From Planctobacterium marinum (GTDB lineage: Bacteria; Pseudomonadota; Gammaproteobacteria; Enterobacterales; Alteromonadaceae): 64,000 nucleotides of DNA. This document shows positions 34,401 through 44,300 of this stretch, piece by piece. The stretch is from contig NZ_JAJEWQ010000010.1 in assembly GCF_020687805.1 (NCBI RefSeq), forward strand, positions 52,729-116,728, given 5' to 3'. The stretch's first letter is position 1. Each line of letters starts with the position of its first letter. Under the pieces are notes generated by a model that saw only the letters and a program-made list of their open reading frames with translations, was not told where the DNA came from and did no database searches. Both the position numbers and the translations under genes were made by a program.

Positions 34401-35062
34401 GCATCACTGATATTGCGGTAAGGCGTCCTTCTAATCAGTACTGGTATATTTTGAACTCGTCCGATGGCGAGATTCAACGATACCATTTTGGCAAACAGGC
34501 AGAAGATATACCGGTACCTGCTGATTACGACGGAGATGGCCTGGCCGATGTCGCTGTGCGGCGCCCCTCCAATCAGTTCTGGTATATTTTGAATTCTTCT
34601 GATGGGGAGATTCAGCGTTACAACTTTGGTAAACAAGCTGAGGATATTCCCGTTCCGGCTGACTATGACGGCGATGGCAAAGCGGATATTGCCGTACGTC
34701 GACCTTCGACCCAGTACTGGTATATTTTGAATTCATCTGACGGTCAGATTCAGCGTATCCGTTTTGGGTTGCAGTCGGAAGACATTCCTATTCCGGCGGA
34801 CTATGACGGCGATGGTAAAGTTGATGTGGCCGTCCGTCGACCGTCAACGCAGTTTCAGTACATTCTGCGCTCCAGTGACGGTGAGATAGAGCGTATTCAG
34901 TTTGGCCGGGACAGCGCTGATATGCCGCTGGCGGGACCCGTTATGACCCGCACAGCCGTGCAGATACCGGATAGCTCCGGGGCTGCGGCAGTGCAGGAAG
35001 AACCGTCTATACAAAGAAGTATCATCACCGCCGAACAGGCTCGTACCGAGCGGGTACAATAA
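31493..35062 (+). CDS. secreted zinc metalloprotease with TSP3, Ig-like and FG-GAP-like repeats
   Basis: The 1189-residue protein starts at GTG (AAGGAA six bases upstream) with a signal peptide ending near IAAAQ. The peptidase domain (about residues 190-400) has the metzincin site GHELGHNMGLAHS (His343, Glu344, His347, His353) and a Met-turn MAYASE (Met380), typical of reprolysin-like M12B relatives. Then come calcium-binding thrombospondin type-3-like Asp-rich repeats (about 580-670) and two putative-Ig/cadherin-like units with SGTPD and FSITV (about 680-865). Six FG-GAP-like repeats of 46 residues complete it (DYDGDG...VRRPS...WYILNSSDGEIQR, about 868-1150). It is probably surface-exposed or released for protein breakdown. 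A terminator follows at 35078. Confidence 0.88.
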   Translation: MKLRHRFIRVIFISSMLVFTGIAAAQTSPALWQLTQNIGPEALKNRAQHNNSAEVTLNNTLVLQLKADMLLRLPVFSESVEVKLSQSRQQGSTIVWEADNIHAPHLPKAQLFLNNGRLSAWIPTMAGTFRLHNGKLIKEFKMGGDIPDYRLPQNIKKLNKDGEVSSENHQKRAPTHSENRHGGNQSAAGDLTFNVLFVVTNEFVNSYPDTEAQINEYISANNAIYEASGINIQMASAGIMQSDLEQYSADQLLDNLSSNGGSDSTDGEIPDSLISPIWQARVNNSADFIVVMLNDLPEGLCGQGWLNGNSSQVFDYDYAVNVTAAFTTFSGNPQFCGYDTLGHELGHNMGLAHSLRQGDDGKVFTYGRGYGVVDEFTTIMAYASEFGSASEVAVFSSPDLTCLNRYQCGVEHTQSDGADAVFAVNQVKEEVTLIHNDEVTLPIADALATLDDSQLADCISDNFPDAITNAQVGFLVCTTDYAIQTINGLENFPNLNTFSMDGSNDTSLAVFRNMRAMVQLDVRDLFMNSMRPIAHLQDQLTFLQFNQGSMSCQDVNAVESWGIDSFFPYGRCQSLSDDSGDFDSDGINNLDDTDDDNDGIDDVSDASPRDASNANDIDDDGVPDSSDAFPYNENESLDTDSDTVGNNQDSDDDNDGVPDAEDCAPLDNTQSSNCGSGQNNPPTISGTPDSSAQQNSLYSFTPSASDADDDSLTFSIENRPGWASFSSETGTLSGTPDNDDVGTYSNIMISVSDGTESAALSAFSITVVDVNDAPEISGSPDTLVRANNSYQFTPQASDPDGDSLTFSIANKPLWASFNTSTGTLSGIPDNSDTGIYSGIVISVSDGALSDSLPSFSITVLASISDGANFVAYDYDGDGMADVGVRRASNFMQYILNSSDDTIQRIQFGKDTGDISVSGDFDGDQIADVAVRRASNQFWYILNSSDGEIQRFNFGKQAEDIPVPADFDGDGITDIAVRRPSNQYWYILNSSDGEIQRYHFGKQAEDIPVPADYDGDGLADVAVRRPSNQFWYILNSSDGEIQRYNFGKQAEDIPVPADYDGDGKADIAVRRPSTQYWYILNSSDGQIQRIRFGLQSEDIPIPADYDGDGKVDVAVRRPSTQFQYILRSSDGEIERIQFGRDSADMPLAGPVMTRTAVQIPDSSGAAAVQEEPSIQRSIITAEQARTERVQ
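34093..34950 (+). repeat. six tandem 138-bp FG-GAP-like coding repeats
   Basis: Each unit encodes about 46 residues of the form DYDGDG-x-ADVAVRRPSNQ-x-WYILNSSDGEIQR-x-x-FGKQAEDIPVPA. Units 2 to 4 are nearly identical in protein and close in DNA, showing recent duplication or homogenisation. Related units on the opposite strand occur at 38545-39435. Confidence 0.85.
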
Positions 35063-35077
35063 TCCATTATTGCAGTG

Positions 35078-35104
35078 AGGCGACACCACCAGGTGTCGCC
35101 TTTT
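35078..35104 (+). terminator. rho-independent terminator after the metalloprotease gene
   Basis: AGGCGACACC (35078-35087) pairs perfectly with GGTGTCGCCT (35092-35101) around an ACCA loop, followed by TTTT. Confidence 0.88.
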
Positions 35105-35189
35105 GTATTAAAACACAAAAAAATAAAACCCTTTTTAAAAACTCATCCGTCAGTACTGGTATCAATCGTTACAAAACACAGGTGCTGAT

Positions 35190-36962
35190 ATGCAATACAC
35201 TGCAAAATCTTCAAAGAATTTTCCCGCTTTATCTTGTCTGGCTATTACCGTAACCCTCTTGTTATCCGGATGTTCCAGTTCTGAAAAAGAATCAGAAGAT
35301 ACAACACAGCAGGTTATCTTGCTGGAAAACAAAGCGGGGCCAACTGAAAAGTCACAGGATGCTGCCGTCAACACACATGAGATGGTCGAACATCAGGTAC
35401 TGGTCAGAATGGAACAGCCACAAGCCCGGCAGTATCAGCGCATAAAATCAGCTGTTCGACCCGCTTTGGTGTCCGGGATGATGGCCGATGCCTCCGTGTC
35501 TTTGCCTCAGCGGGAAAATTACCAACACTATCCCGAGAATGGGGTATGGACAGTAGCGGAGCAACCCTTGTCCACCTTTTCAGTTGATGTAGATACCGCC
35601 AGTTACAGCAATATTCGTCGAATGCTTGAGCAGGGGATTTCTCCTCCCGCTGATGCCGTTAGAATCGAAGAGATGTTGAATTACTTCGACTACCACTATC
35701 CACAACCACAAGGCGACGTGCCTTTTCACCTGGATACCCGGTTTGCCGCAAGCCCGTTAAACCCAAATAAACACCTGCTGCGTGTGGCACTTTCGGGAAA
35801 AACAATCACTGCTGAGCAACGGGCTCCCGCCAACCTGGTGTTTTTACTGGATGTATCGGGTTCCATGTCCGCGGACGATAAATTGCCTTTGTTGAAGCGT
35901 GCTTTGCAAATGCTGGTTAATCAACTGGATAACCGCGACAGTGTATCGATTGTGGTTTATGCCGGTGCATCGGGTGTCGTGTTAGAGCCAACATCGGGCG
36001 ATGATAAGTTGGCTATTAGCCAGGCACTAGATAAATTGCAGGCCGGTGGCTCCACCAATGGCTCGGGGGGCATTCAGTTAGCTTATCAGATGGCGAAAAA
36101 GGCCTTTAAAGCGGAAGGTGTTAACCGGGTATTGTTGGCCACTGATGGTGACTTCAATGTGGGCACAACAGACCATGATGAATTAATGCAGCTTATCGAA
36201 AAACAACGAAAAACGGGAGTGAACTTATCGGTGCTGGGGTTTGGTCGCGGAAACTATAACGATCATCTTACTGAGCAACTGGCTGATAAAGGCAATGGCA
36301 ATGCCGCCTATATTGACAATATCAACGAAGCCAGAAAAGTGCTGGTGGAACAGTTAACCGGAACCCTGCAGGTGATTGCTAAAGATGTGAAAATTCAGGT
36401 GGAATTCAACCCGAATACCGTGCATGAATACCGTCTCATCGGATATGAAAACCGGGCGTTGAACAAAGAAGATTTCAATAATGACAAAGTGGATGCCGGT
36501 GACATTGGTGCCGGGCATCAGGTGACGGCCCTCTATGAGTTAACACTTAAAACGGCCGGACAATACGACGTTGATACATTGCGTTATCAGAATGACCAGC
36601 GCAATGCGCCGTCCACAACAGACAGTAAGCAGGATGAAATCGCTCTGGTGAAACTGCGTTATAAAGCGCCCGACGGTGAAGTCAGCCAAAAGTTGGAGCA
36701 GGTGGTACACCTGGAGCAAATGCTAAACTTTCACGAGACCGACAGTAGTTTTCAGTTTGCGCATAGTGTTGCAGGCCTGGGGCAATTGCTGAAAGGTTCA
36801 AAGTTTGTCAGTGTGGAAGATGCGCAAACCCTGATCGAGCAGGCGAAATTGGCCAAAGGCGATGATGAACAAGGATACCGGGCAGAGTTTATTCGCATGA
36901 TGGAAAACTGGTTGTTATTGCAGCATTCCAGCCAGTTCAGGAGGAGAAAACCACAACGGTAG
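35190..36962 (+). CDS. VWA-domain lipoprotein, YfbK-like
   Basis: The 590-residue protein has a lipoprotein signal (LLLSGCSSS, lipobox Cys about residue 28), an N-terminal conserved segment (STFSVDVDTASYSNIRRML, about 128-146) and a von Willebrand factor A domain. The MIDAS metal site is LDVSGSMS (Asp221-x-Ser-x-Ser), with ATDGDFNVGT further on. The C-terminal YfbK/DUF3520-type domain contains GYENRALNKEDFNNDKVDAG. This arrangement is characteristic of YfbK-like proteins of unknown function, predicted to form metal-dependent protein contacts in the envelope. It lies 70 bp upstream of an ECF sigma factor gene, suggesting one functional unit. Confidence 0.88.
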   Translation: MQYTAKSSKNFPALSCLAITVTLLLSGCSSSEKESEDTTQQVILLENKAGPTEKSQDAAVNTHEMVEHQVLVRMEQPQARQYQRIKSAVRPALVSGMMADASVSLPQRENYQHYPENGVWTVAEQPLSTFSVDVDTASYSNIRRMLEQGISPPADAVRIEEMLNYFDYHYPQPQGDVPFHLDTRFAASPLNPNKHLLRVALSGKTITAEQRAPANLVFLLDVSGSMSADDKLPLLKRALQMLVNQLDNRDSVSIVVYAGASGVVLEPTSGDDKLAISQALDKLQAGGSTNGSGGIQLAYQMAKKAFKAEGVNRVLLATDGDFNVGTTDHDELMQLIEKQRKTGVNLSVLGFGRGNYNDHLTEQLADKGNGNAAYIDNINEARKVLVEQLTGTLQVIAKDVKIQVEFNPNTVHEYRLIGYENRALNKEDFNNDKVDAGDIGAGHQVTALYELTLKTAGQYDVDTLRYQNDQRNAPSTTDSKQDEIALVKLRYKAPDGEVSQKLEQVVHLEQMLNFHETDSSFQFAHSVAGLGQLLKGSKFVSVEDAQTLIEQAKLAKGDDEQGYRAEFIRMMENWLLLQHSSQFRRRKPQR

Positions 36963-37032
36963 AAGTGGTCGAATCTTAGTTTTTGTGGGATAAGGGTACA
37001 TTGGTGAACACCGGGACAGAAAGGGATTGTGA

Positions 37033-37617
37033 GTGAACTTGAAACAACAATACGCCAGCCAAGATGACAGTCAGCTTGTCGCTGCCTATATCAGTGGCGA
37101 GTTTTCCGCCTTTGAAACCTTGTATGCAAGGCATAAGGGCGGCAGTTTTCGGTTTATTTTGCGACAGGTTAAGGACGCTGCAACCGCTGAAGATTTGATG
37201 CAGGAATTGTGGATCAAAGTGATCAGCAATATCAGGCAGTTTAAGCAGGAGGCTAAATTCACCACCTGGCTATACCAAATTGCCCGACGTTTGCTGATTG
37301 ATAAGTTCCGTCATTTGGCGGTTGTATCTCAGGTCTTTACGGCAGAACCCGAACAGGAAGAGGCCGTCGGGACATCAGATGCAATGGCCGGACTGGAACA
37401 AAAGCGTCAGAAAATGGCATTGCAACATTGCCTGAAACTATTACCCAAAACACAGCTGGAATCGTTTTTGCTCAAGGAGGAGGCTAATTTAACTCAGGCC
37501 GATGTGGCTCAGGTGACGGGGGTTACCCTGGAAGCTGCAAAATCCAGGTTGCGTGCAGCCTACATCGGATTACGCCAATGTTTGAGTTTAAAACTGGGAG
37601 ATGATGATGAGCAATGA
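37033..37617 (+). CDS. ECF-type RNA polymerase sigma factor
   Basis: The 194-residue protein has region 2 (FSAFETLYARHKGGSFRFIL, AEDLMQELWIKVI and FTTWLYQIARRLLIDKFRH, about residues 15-95) and region 4 (LPKTQLESFLLKEEANLTQADVAQVTGVTLEAAKSRLRAAY, about 135-180). No other sigma domains are present. The start is a GTG with AAGGGA upstream; there is no ATG before region 2. The stop overlaps the next gene, a single-pass membrane protein likely to be its inhibitor. Together with the VWA lipoprotein it forms a candidate envelope-response module. Confidence 0.87.
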   Translation: MNLKQQYASQDDSQLVAAYISGEFSAFETLYARHKGGSFRFILRQVKDAATAEDLMQELWIKVISNIRQFKQEAKFTTWLYQIARRLLIDKFRHLAVVSQVFTAEPEQEEAVGTSDAMAGLEQKRQKMALQHCLKLLPKTQLESFLLKEEANLTQADVAQVTGVTLEAAKSRLRAAYIGLRQCLSLKLGDDDEQ

Positions 37618-38332
37618 AAATGACAACAACCCGGAACAGGACATCTCTGAACGCTACCGGCAATTAGACAAAAAGTCGCCTTCGAACACCACTGATGAGA
37701 CGATTTTGAATTTCGCTAAACAACGTATTGCCAGTAACGGTAAACCCAGACCATTGATGAGCCAGCATTATCGTTGGTTATCTGTGGCTGCATCGGTCAT
37801 GCTGGTCTCGGTGATTTTCTTGTCGCAATGGCAGAACTTTACTCCGGAAAGCGTTCATGAAATCGCCCCCGATAGCACTGCTGAGGTGTTGGCACCTGTG
37901 GCAACCCCTGAAAAGTCTGTAGCCGATGGGCAACAGTCATTAACTGGCGTTTTCGCAGAGCAAGCTGTTGCTGTACCCGAAAGTAAAGCCAGAGCCAGGG
38001 GGAAAGCAGAAGCGCTGCAACAATCTTCGATGAGCGCCAATAGTTTATTAACAATGGCCGACCATGCAGTCAAACCTGAATGCCGGTATTCACTGGATGG
38101 CGCTAACCCCCTGAGTGACTCGTCGTTAGGTAAATATATTCAGGGCCTGGCTCGCCAGACACAACAAGCGTTAGTGACAGCTATAAACAGCAATACCCCA
38201 GTTGAAAAACTGTTAGCTGAATCGCCGGCGCTGAAAAATGTGTCTGCCATGCCCGGCTTTGAAAAGCATTATACCCATCTGGCCAGTCAGGTAACGGATT
38301 GTACCGCCACTACCGGGCCTGCCATTGAATAA
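37607..38332 (+). CDS. single-pass membrane protein, putative anti-sigma partner
   Basis: The product (241 residues from the ATG at 37607; 243 from 37601) has a polar N-terminal cytoplasmic segment of about 55 residues. One membrane helix follows (WLSVAASVMLVSVIFL, about 57-72), then a periplasmic part of about 165 residues without recognised domain. No zinc-finger His/Cys set is visible, so assignment as anti-sigma rests on topology and on its 11-base overlap with the ECF gene. GGGAG at 37596 is six bases before 37607. It is convergent with the giant FG-GAP gene across a bidirectional terminator. Confidence 0.62.
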   Translation: MSNENDNNPEQDISERYRQLDKKSPSNTTDETILNFAKQRIASNGKPRPLMSQHYRWLSVAASVMLVSVIFLSQWQNFTPESVHEIAPDSTAEVLAPVATPEKSVADGQQSLTGVFAEQAVAVPESKARARGKAEALQQSSMSANSLLTMADHAVKPECRYSLDGANPLSDSSLGKYIQGLARQTQQALVTAINSNTPVEKLLAESPALKNVSAMPGFEKHYTHLASQVTDCTATTGPAIE

Positions 38333-38335
38333 GCG

Positions 38336-38364
38336 AAAAAAGCGCATCTGAATTGATACGCTTT
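38336..38364. terminator. bidirectional terminator between convergent genes
   Basis: AAAGCGCATC (38339-38348) pairs with GATACGCTTT (38355-38364) around TGAATT with one mismatch. A runs on the left and a TTT on the right can serve transcription from both sides. Confidence 0.65.
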
Positions 38365-38372
38365 AAATACGG

Positions 38373-41300
38373 TTAATGTACAGGTTCCTGATTGAGTCGC
38401 TCTTTGTGGCGCATTTCTACATGATTGTAATGCAGGGTTTTATCCAGAAAGAATGCTTCGTCATCGTCATAGGAGCTTGAATCTGTTCTGCCTGATAAGG
38501 TTGGATTGATAAAATCCTTTTGCCAGCCCAGCATGTTGAGTTTTTCCCAGATGGGGGTCAGCACCGGCACCATGCCATCGGATTTACCAAAGTTAACCCG
38601 GCCAATTTCACCATCGGAGGATTGCAGTATGTACCACATACTGTTGCTTTCTCGGCGTACCGCGATATCGGCTTTGCCATCACCATCGTAGTCACCCACA
38701 ACCGGAATATCCGCGGTATTCAGGCCAAACTGAATACGTTCAATCACTTCATCGCTGGAGCGTAGTACATACCAGGTTTTATTGGAAGGGCGACGGAAGG
38801 CGACATCGGCTTTACCATCACCATCGTAATCGGCCGGCACAGGAATATCGGTTGCCTGTAGGCCAAACGTAATACGTTGTATTTCGCCAGTACTGGATTC
38901 AAGAATATACCAGGTGGAATTGGAAGGGCGGCGGAAGGCGACATCGGCTTTACCATCACCATCGTAATCGGCCGGCACCGGAATATCGCTTGCCTGCAAG
39001 CCGAATTTTACCCGCTGAATACCATCTTCATTGGCAGAATTGTAGTTACTGCCGGAGGAGTTTTTGATATACCACATGCTGTTGCTGGCACGGCGCACGG
39101 CAAAGTCGGTAATCCCGTCACCATCGTAATCGGCTGGCACCGGAATATCTTCTGCCTGTTTACCAAATACCACACGCTGAATACCATCCTGGCGCTCAGA
39201 GGCGTGATTACTATCAGAAGAGTTTTGCACATACCAGATCCCTTTAGAGGGCCTGCGCACTGCAATATCTGCAATGCCGTCACCATCAAAATCACCCTCT
39301 ACCTGAATGTCTTCTTCTTGCGAACCAAATTCAACTCGCTGAATCTTAGCATCAGAGCTATTCAATACATAATTCATGCCCAACGACCCTTTGCGGACCG
39401 CAACATCCGTTTTGCCATCGCCATCATAATCGGCGACACTGCGGTTTACTATCTTGGCATCGGTCATGGGGATGAAGAGGCTGTCGATGTAGACTTCAGC
39501 CGGGTACCTGCCTTCAATGCCGTGGAATTCCAGTTCTAATCTTACCACGTCGTTGGTTGCCTCAAGTGGAATGGCTATGATACTCCACTGGTTTCCGATC
39601 ACACGAGGTAACCAAACTGTTGTGTTAGACAAATCGACTTCTATTCCGTTTATACGCAGTATTTGACTTCTGCTGCGATAGAAATCATAGGTAAAAAACA
39701 AACTCCCATCTGTTAACCTGCCTTCCATTTCGAAAACGAGCGCTTTAGAGCCCTGAGTTTGGAAATAGGAATGAATTGATTGCTTACCATCTCCACTGTA
39801 ATCGCTACGATCAAAATCACCTTCGATAGTGACATATTCGCTTTTTGGGGTTTCAAATGAGTCAAAAATACCTAAATTTTCAGGCGTCACGGTATCATCA
39901 GACATATCCGAGCCGGCTAAATATTCGAAAATGTTGTGGAAGCCATCACCGTCAAAATCATCATCCGCATCATTGCGATTAAGCGGGTCTAACCCGCTAC
40001 TTAGTTCTATTGAATCAGGGATTCCATCGCCATCATCGTCTTCATCTGCGTTGTTACCAATTCCGTCACCATCTGTATCAATAGCCTCGTTTGGATCATT
40101 TGGGAATGTGTCGTAAGGGTCGGGCACGCCGTCTCCATCTGAATCAACAAGCATCGTAATTTCAGTCGTATTCGATTGAGTTGCGCAGCCTATGGGATTA
40201 CATACTTCTAGTGTGTATATGGCTGTTTGGCCAGGTAAAAGCGAATCCATAAATACATATTCTTCTTCAGAACCAAGCCAAAAATCCATCATATCTTTAA
40301 TACTATACCGGAGAAGAATTTCTGGGCTGTCGTTTTCATTAACAATTTGGCGAGAAATTGTATAAGTATCAATTCTATCCCGGTATGACTCAGTTACGTG
40401 AAGCCTGATGTCAAAGGTTGTTTCATCAAGATTGGCATAGATACGCGGCTGAGAGGTTAATTCACGATATTCTGGTGTGGATGTATCCTCATACTCAAAT
40501 GGACCACAGACACCTTCGCTGCAATGCCTTACAAGAAATTCATAATCTTGATTGGGAGAAAGAGCTTCAATATATGCCCGATATCTGCCATTGGAAGTGA
40601 CCGCTAATTCTTGAATATCACCAAACGTTTCGTCAATGATCTGCAGGTATTGTAGCGAGCCTTGAAATTCAAAAGTACTGGATATAGCAAGATTTTGGGT
40701 ATGAAGTCTATTCAATGTTGGTACATAAAACGAAAGTTCATCCTGTTTACTGAGCTCTGATGGCGTATTTAAGCTAAGTGTTAAAGAGCTCAAATAGGTT
40801 GAAGTCGAGCTTGAAAATTGACCTTCAGTGGATACCATCAGCTTGGACAGTTCAAACGCAGATAATTCTATAGCACTGTCTGAGTTGGTTATTTCCTGCC
40901 CAGAGATGATGAACGCGAAGTGACCATCGTTTTCAAATTCGAGCGTATAGTCATGCCATGTTTCACGAAACGCGTTATCGAGTATTACAGGTGAAGCTAA
41001 GTAGTCAGATGTTAGATACAGGGTAAAAGGGGCTAAATCTGCCAATTCAGACTCAGTACAACCATTACCTGTGTAGTAAAGTTTGAAAACAGGCTTGTTG
41101 AAATAGTTGGGTGAACGGCTGCTATTATTCATATATGGAAGCTGCAGATTAAACTCTAGAAGCTCAGAACAATACGACCAGTTTGCATCTAGTCGCGCAT
41201 TTGTTGAAACTCGCCATTCGGAACGCAGGTTCAGCCATTGATTTATGCTAAGTTCACCATGGAATGCGTCCAATATTCCATCCATAGCATTAGTTTCTCC

Positions 41301-44300
41301 GTCCAAGCGAATGGCCAGATTACTGTCGTCGTCGGTGTTTCTCAGCGACTCCCCTGAAATCTCCAAAGCTTCGTTGAAATTTAATGTTGCGGTGCGACCT
41401 TCGACAATATCAGACTCAGTGCAACCTGCATCGTTACAGGCATCAACGCGATAAAAATAAGAGGTATCGGACTGTAAATTATTTTGTCTGAGTTCTGGAC
41501 TACTGTTGCTACCAACACGTTCAAATTCACCCTCCGGATCGTCTGCCCTATAAAAAACATAGTAAGAGGTGTTATTTTGCTGTTCGAAGGTTACATCGAT
41601 TCTATCGAAATAGGTGCGGTTGGACACGGATAGCAGCACAGGTTTATCGGGTGCTTCTACTTGCTGGCTTTCAATATATTCAATAATGGATGTTGTCTTC
41701 TCATAGCATCCTGACTGGTTACAGGCTCTTGCTACATACTGGTATCGCTCCCCGTGGGTAATGCTATTATCACCAAATTGAAAATTGGTATCGTCGCTAT
41801 CTTCAATCTCTAAGGTATCAGTTAGCTGAAAATTTCCACCATCAATGGACTTAAATAGTTCGATGTTTTCAGGTCTGCCATTTTCAGAGATACCTTTGAA
41901 TTGGCCTGTGAGATTGACAAGGCCATTTTCAAAGTCGGGAGAAGCGCTAAGTCTGTTGATTTCTGGTACAGCCTCAAATGTGACATTGAGCACTTCAACT
42001 TCGACCAGTTCAGAATACTCAGTACAGTCATCAGTTTGATTGTATGGATGGTAGGGGCGTTGATAACAATACCTGGTGGTAAAGGTAACAACGTCACCCA
42101 CTCCCATTGAGTTTTCTTTTGTAATTCTTAAAGACTGACGAACATTATTAGTGTTTACTGTTTTTTGTCGGCCATTATCCCAGGTCATCAAAACTTCGGC
42201 TAAACCGATGTATTGTTCGGAATCGAAGTTGAAATTTACTTCAAAATCATCAGCCAATACCTCAATCGAGGGAGTAACAGCTACGCCATCGTAACGTTCG
42301 CCATTAAAAACAATACTGCTTTCGGGACTATCGACACACTGGTTTAGCAGTGACGAGCAGGTTTTCACTCGATAAAGATAGGTTTCACTACTGATTAAAT
42401 CTGCTGAACTGTCCCGCACACTTAAAACCTCATCGCGCGCTTGTTGTTGGTCATAAAATGCAACTGTTTGCCAACTATCTTCGCCGCCTTTTTTTCGCTG
42501 AATACTATAGCTATCGACAAGTAAAGACGTATTAATGTTCAGCAGTGCTTCGTACAACGATTCTTGAGATAGTTTAAATGCTGCTGGATATAGCTGTTTT
42601 GAAGTTAGAGTTGAGTCCGGGAAACCCCTTGAGATAGTAGATGTGGGGCCAAACAGTTCGTCGCAATCGTGAACTCCACCACGGCAATCCAAGACAATTG
42701 GTGTGAGGCGGTATATTATTGGTTCTGAACTATTGAGATGCTCTTCAAAACTATAAAAGTATTCTGATGTTTCTGTAGCATCAATACGAGTTGTTGTCTC
42801 AATATCGCCTTCAAGGAAAACTTCTACACGTATTTCATCGATCGTTTCAGTTGGGCTCCAATTGATGAGGTGGCCTAGTGCATATGTGTCATCAATAACG
42901 ATATCTGACAATTCGGAGACAAAATCATAACTAAATGAGGAAGCAACACGTGTACTGCCGGAGCGACGCGCCTCTTGCCATACTTCAGAAGCTATCTTTG
43001 TTTGAACAAGGTAGTGGTATTCGACACCGGGTATCACACTGTCATCAATGTATTCGCCCGTATCTGCTGAAACAGAGGCCAACTCTTGATAATTCCCTGA
43101 GCCGGTCGCTCGCAGAATCGAGATTTCATCCACATCGTTGTAGTTTCGCAAGTCTAGTTTCATTACTGTTTGATTTAGCCCGATGAAGAAGGTGAAATCG
43201 CTTTTACGGTCTATGGTAATGCTTTTAGCATTGCTTGCTCTACAAAGGGAAAGTGCGGTATCGCAGGCAATTACCCGATATGTGTATTGATCGCCGGGTC
43301 GGATATCATCATCTTGCCAACCACTATTTATATCTGATGCAACTTCGATAAATTCTTCGCCAGATATTCTTTTTTCGATTATGTATTGCAGGTTTTCTTT
43401 CTGTTCAAAATACACGGCTATGTAGCTGTGATCTGTGGCGGTAAGCAATTTGACTTCAGGTTTTTGGGGGAGTGAAATACTCTTACTGGAAGCATTATCG
43501 GAACAAGTTATCTTGCTATTATACGTTCCATACCCCATGCATGGTTGTACAGCTACATCTATCTTATCGATGTGACCATAGATGCCGAAAACAAAATCGC
43601 TAGTTGCCGTATATTCTTGAAATAAACCATTGCTTAAGCGTGTGATCTTGAGCCGATCATATGAGGTCCATTGGATGTTGGAAATCGAGGCCTCAATTCT
43701 ATCTGAAGTTCTGCTATCTTGATTGAGGCTCAATGTCCAGTCATGATTTTCCTGGAAGTCTAGCGTAGTTATTTCATAACTCGATGTAGTGTCTTCAGAA
43801 CACAACATATTATAATCACAGGGGTAAGCTATATATCTATTAGAACCGGTTCTCAACCCTAATCTTTGATCATCATACTCGGATCCTTCCAACCAAAAAG
43901 TATCTGTTAGCCCTGTTTTTTCACTGGTTCTAAGTATTTTTATTAATGTTTCGTCTTGTATGTCATGGGAGACTGTAATTCGGTTATTGTGTTCTGATTG
44001 GTTAGTTGCTGATAATGCAAATTGAGTAAATTCTTTTGAAAAGCTGTGTTCTGCTAAATCAGAAGCCCCTTTTCTGTAAATGGAGGTGTTTTGGGAGCCA
44101 AATTCTTGCAAGTATACTGACCCGTTACTGTCATCGATAAACGGAAGGCGGACAGATAAGGTTGTCAGACCATCACCCGATTGAATCACATTGATTCTTA
44201 TGGGTTGGGCTGACGGAATTAAAGCAACGTAAAAAAGTGCGCTTTCTGAAACATTGAAACGTTGCGTCTCGTTGACAAAATAAATACTGTTTTGATAATC

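Noticed and set aside
34093..34950. Regular repeats considered as a CRISPR-like array
   Set aside because: The period is 138 bp, there are no short unique spacers, and the repeats are in frame and encode FG-GAP-like protein units.
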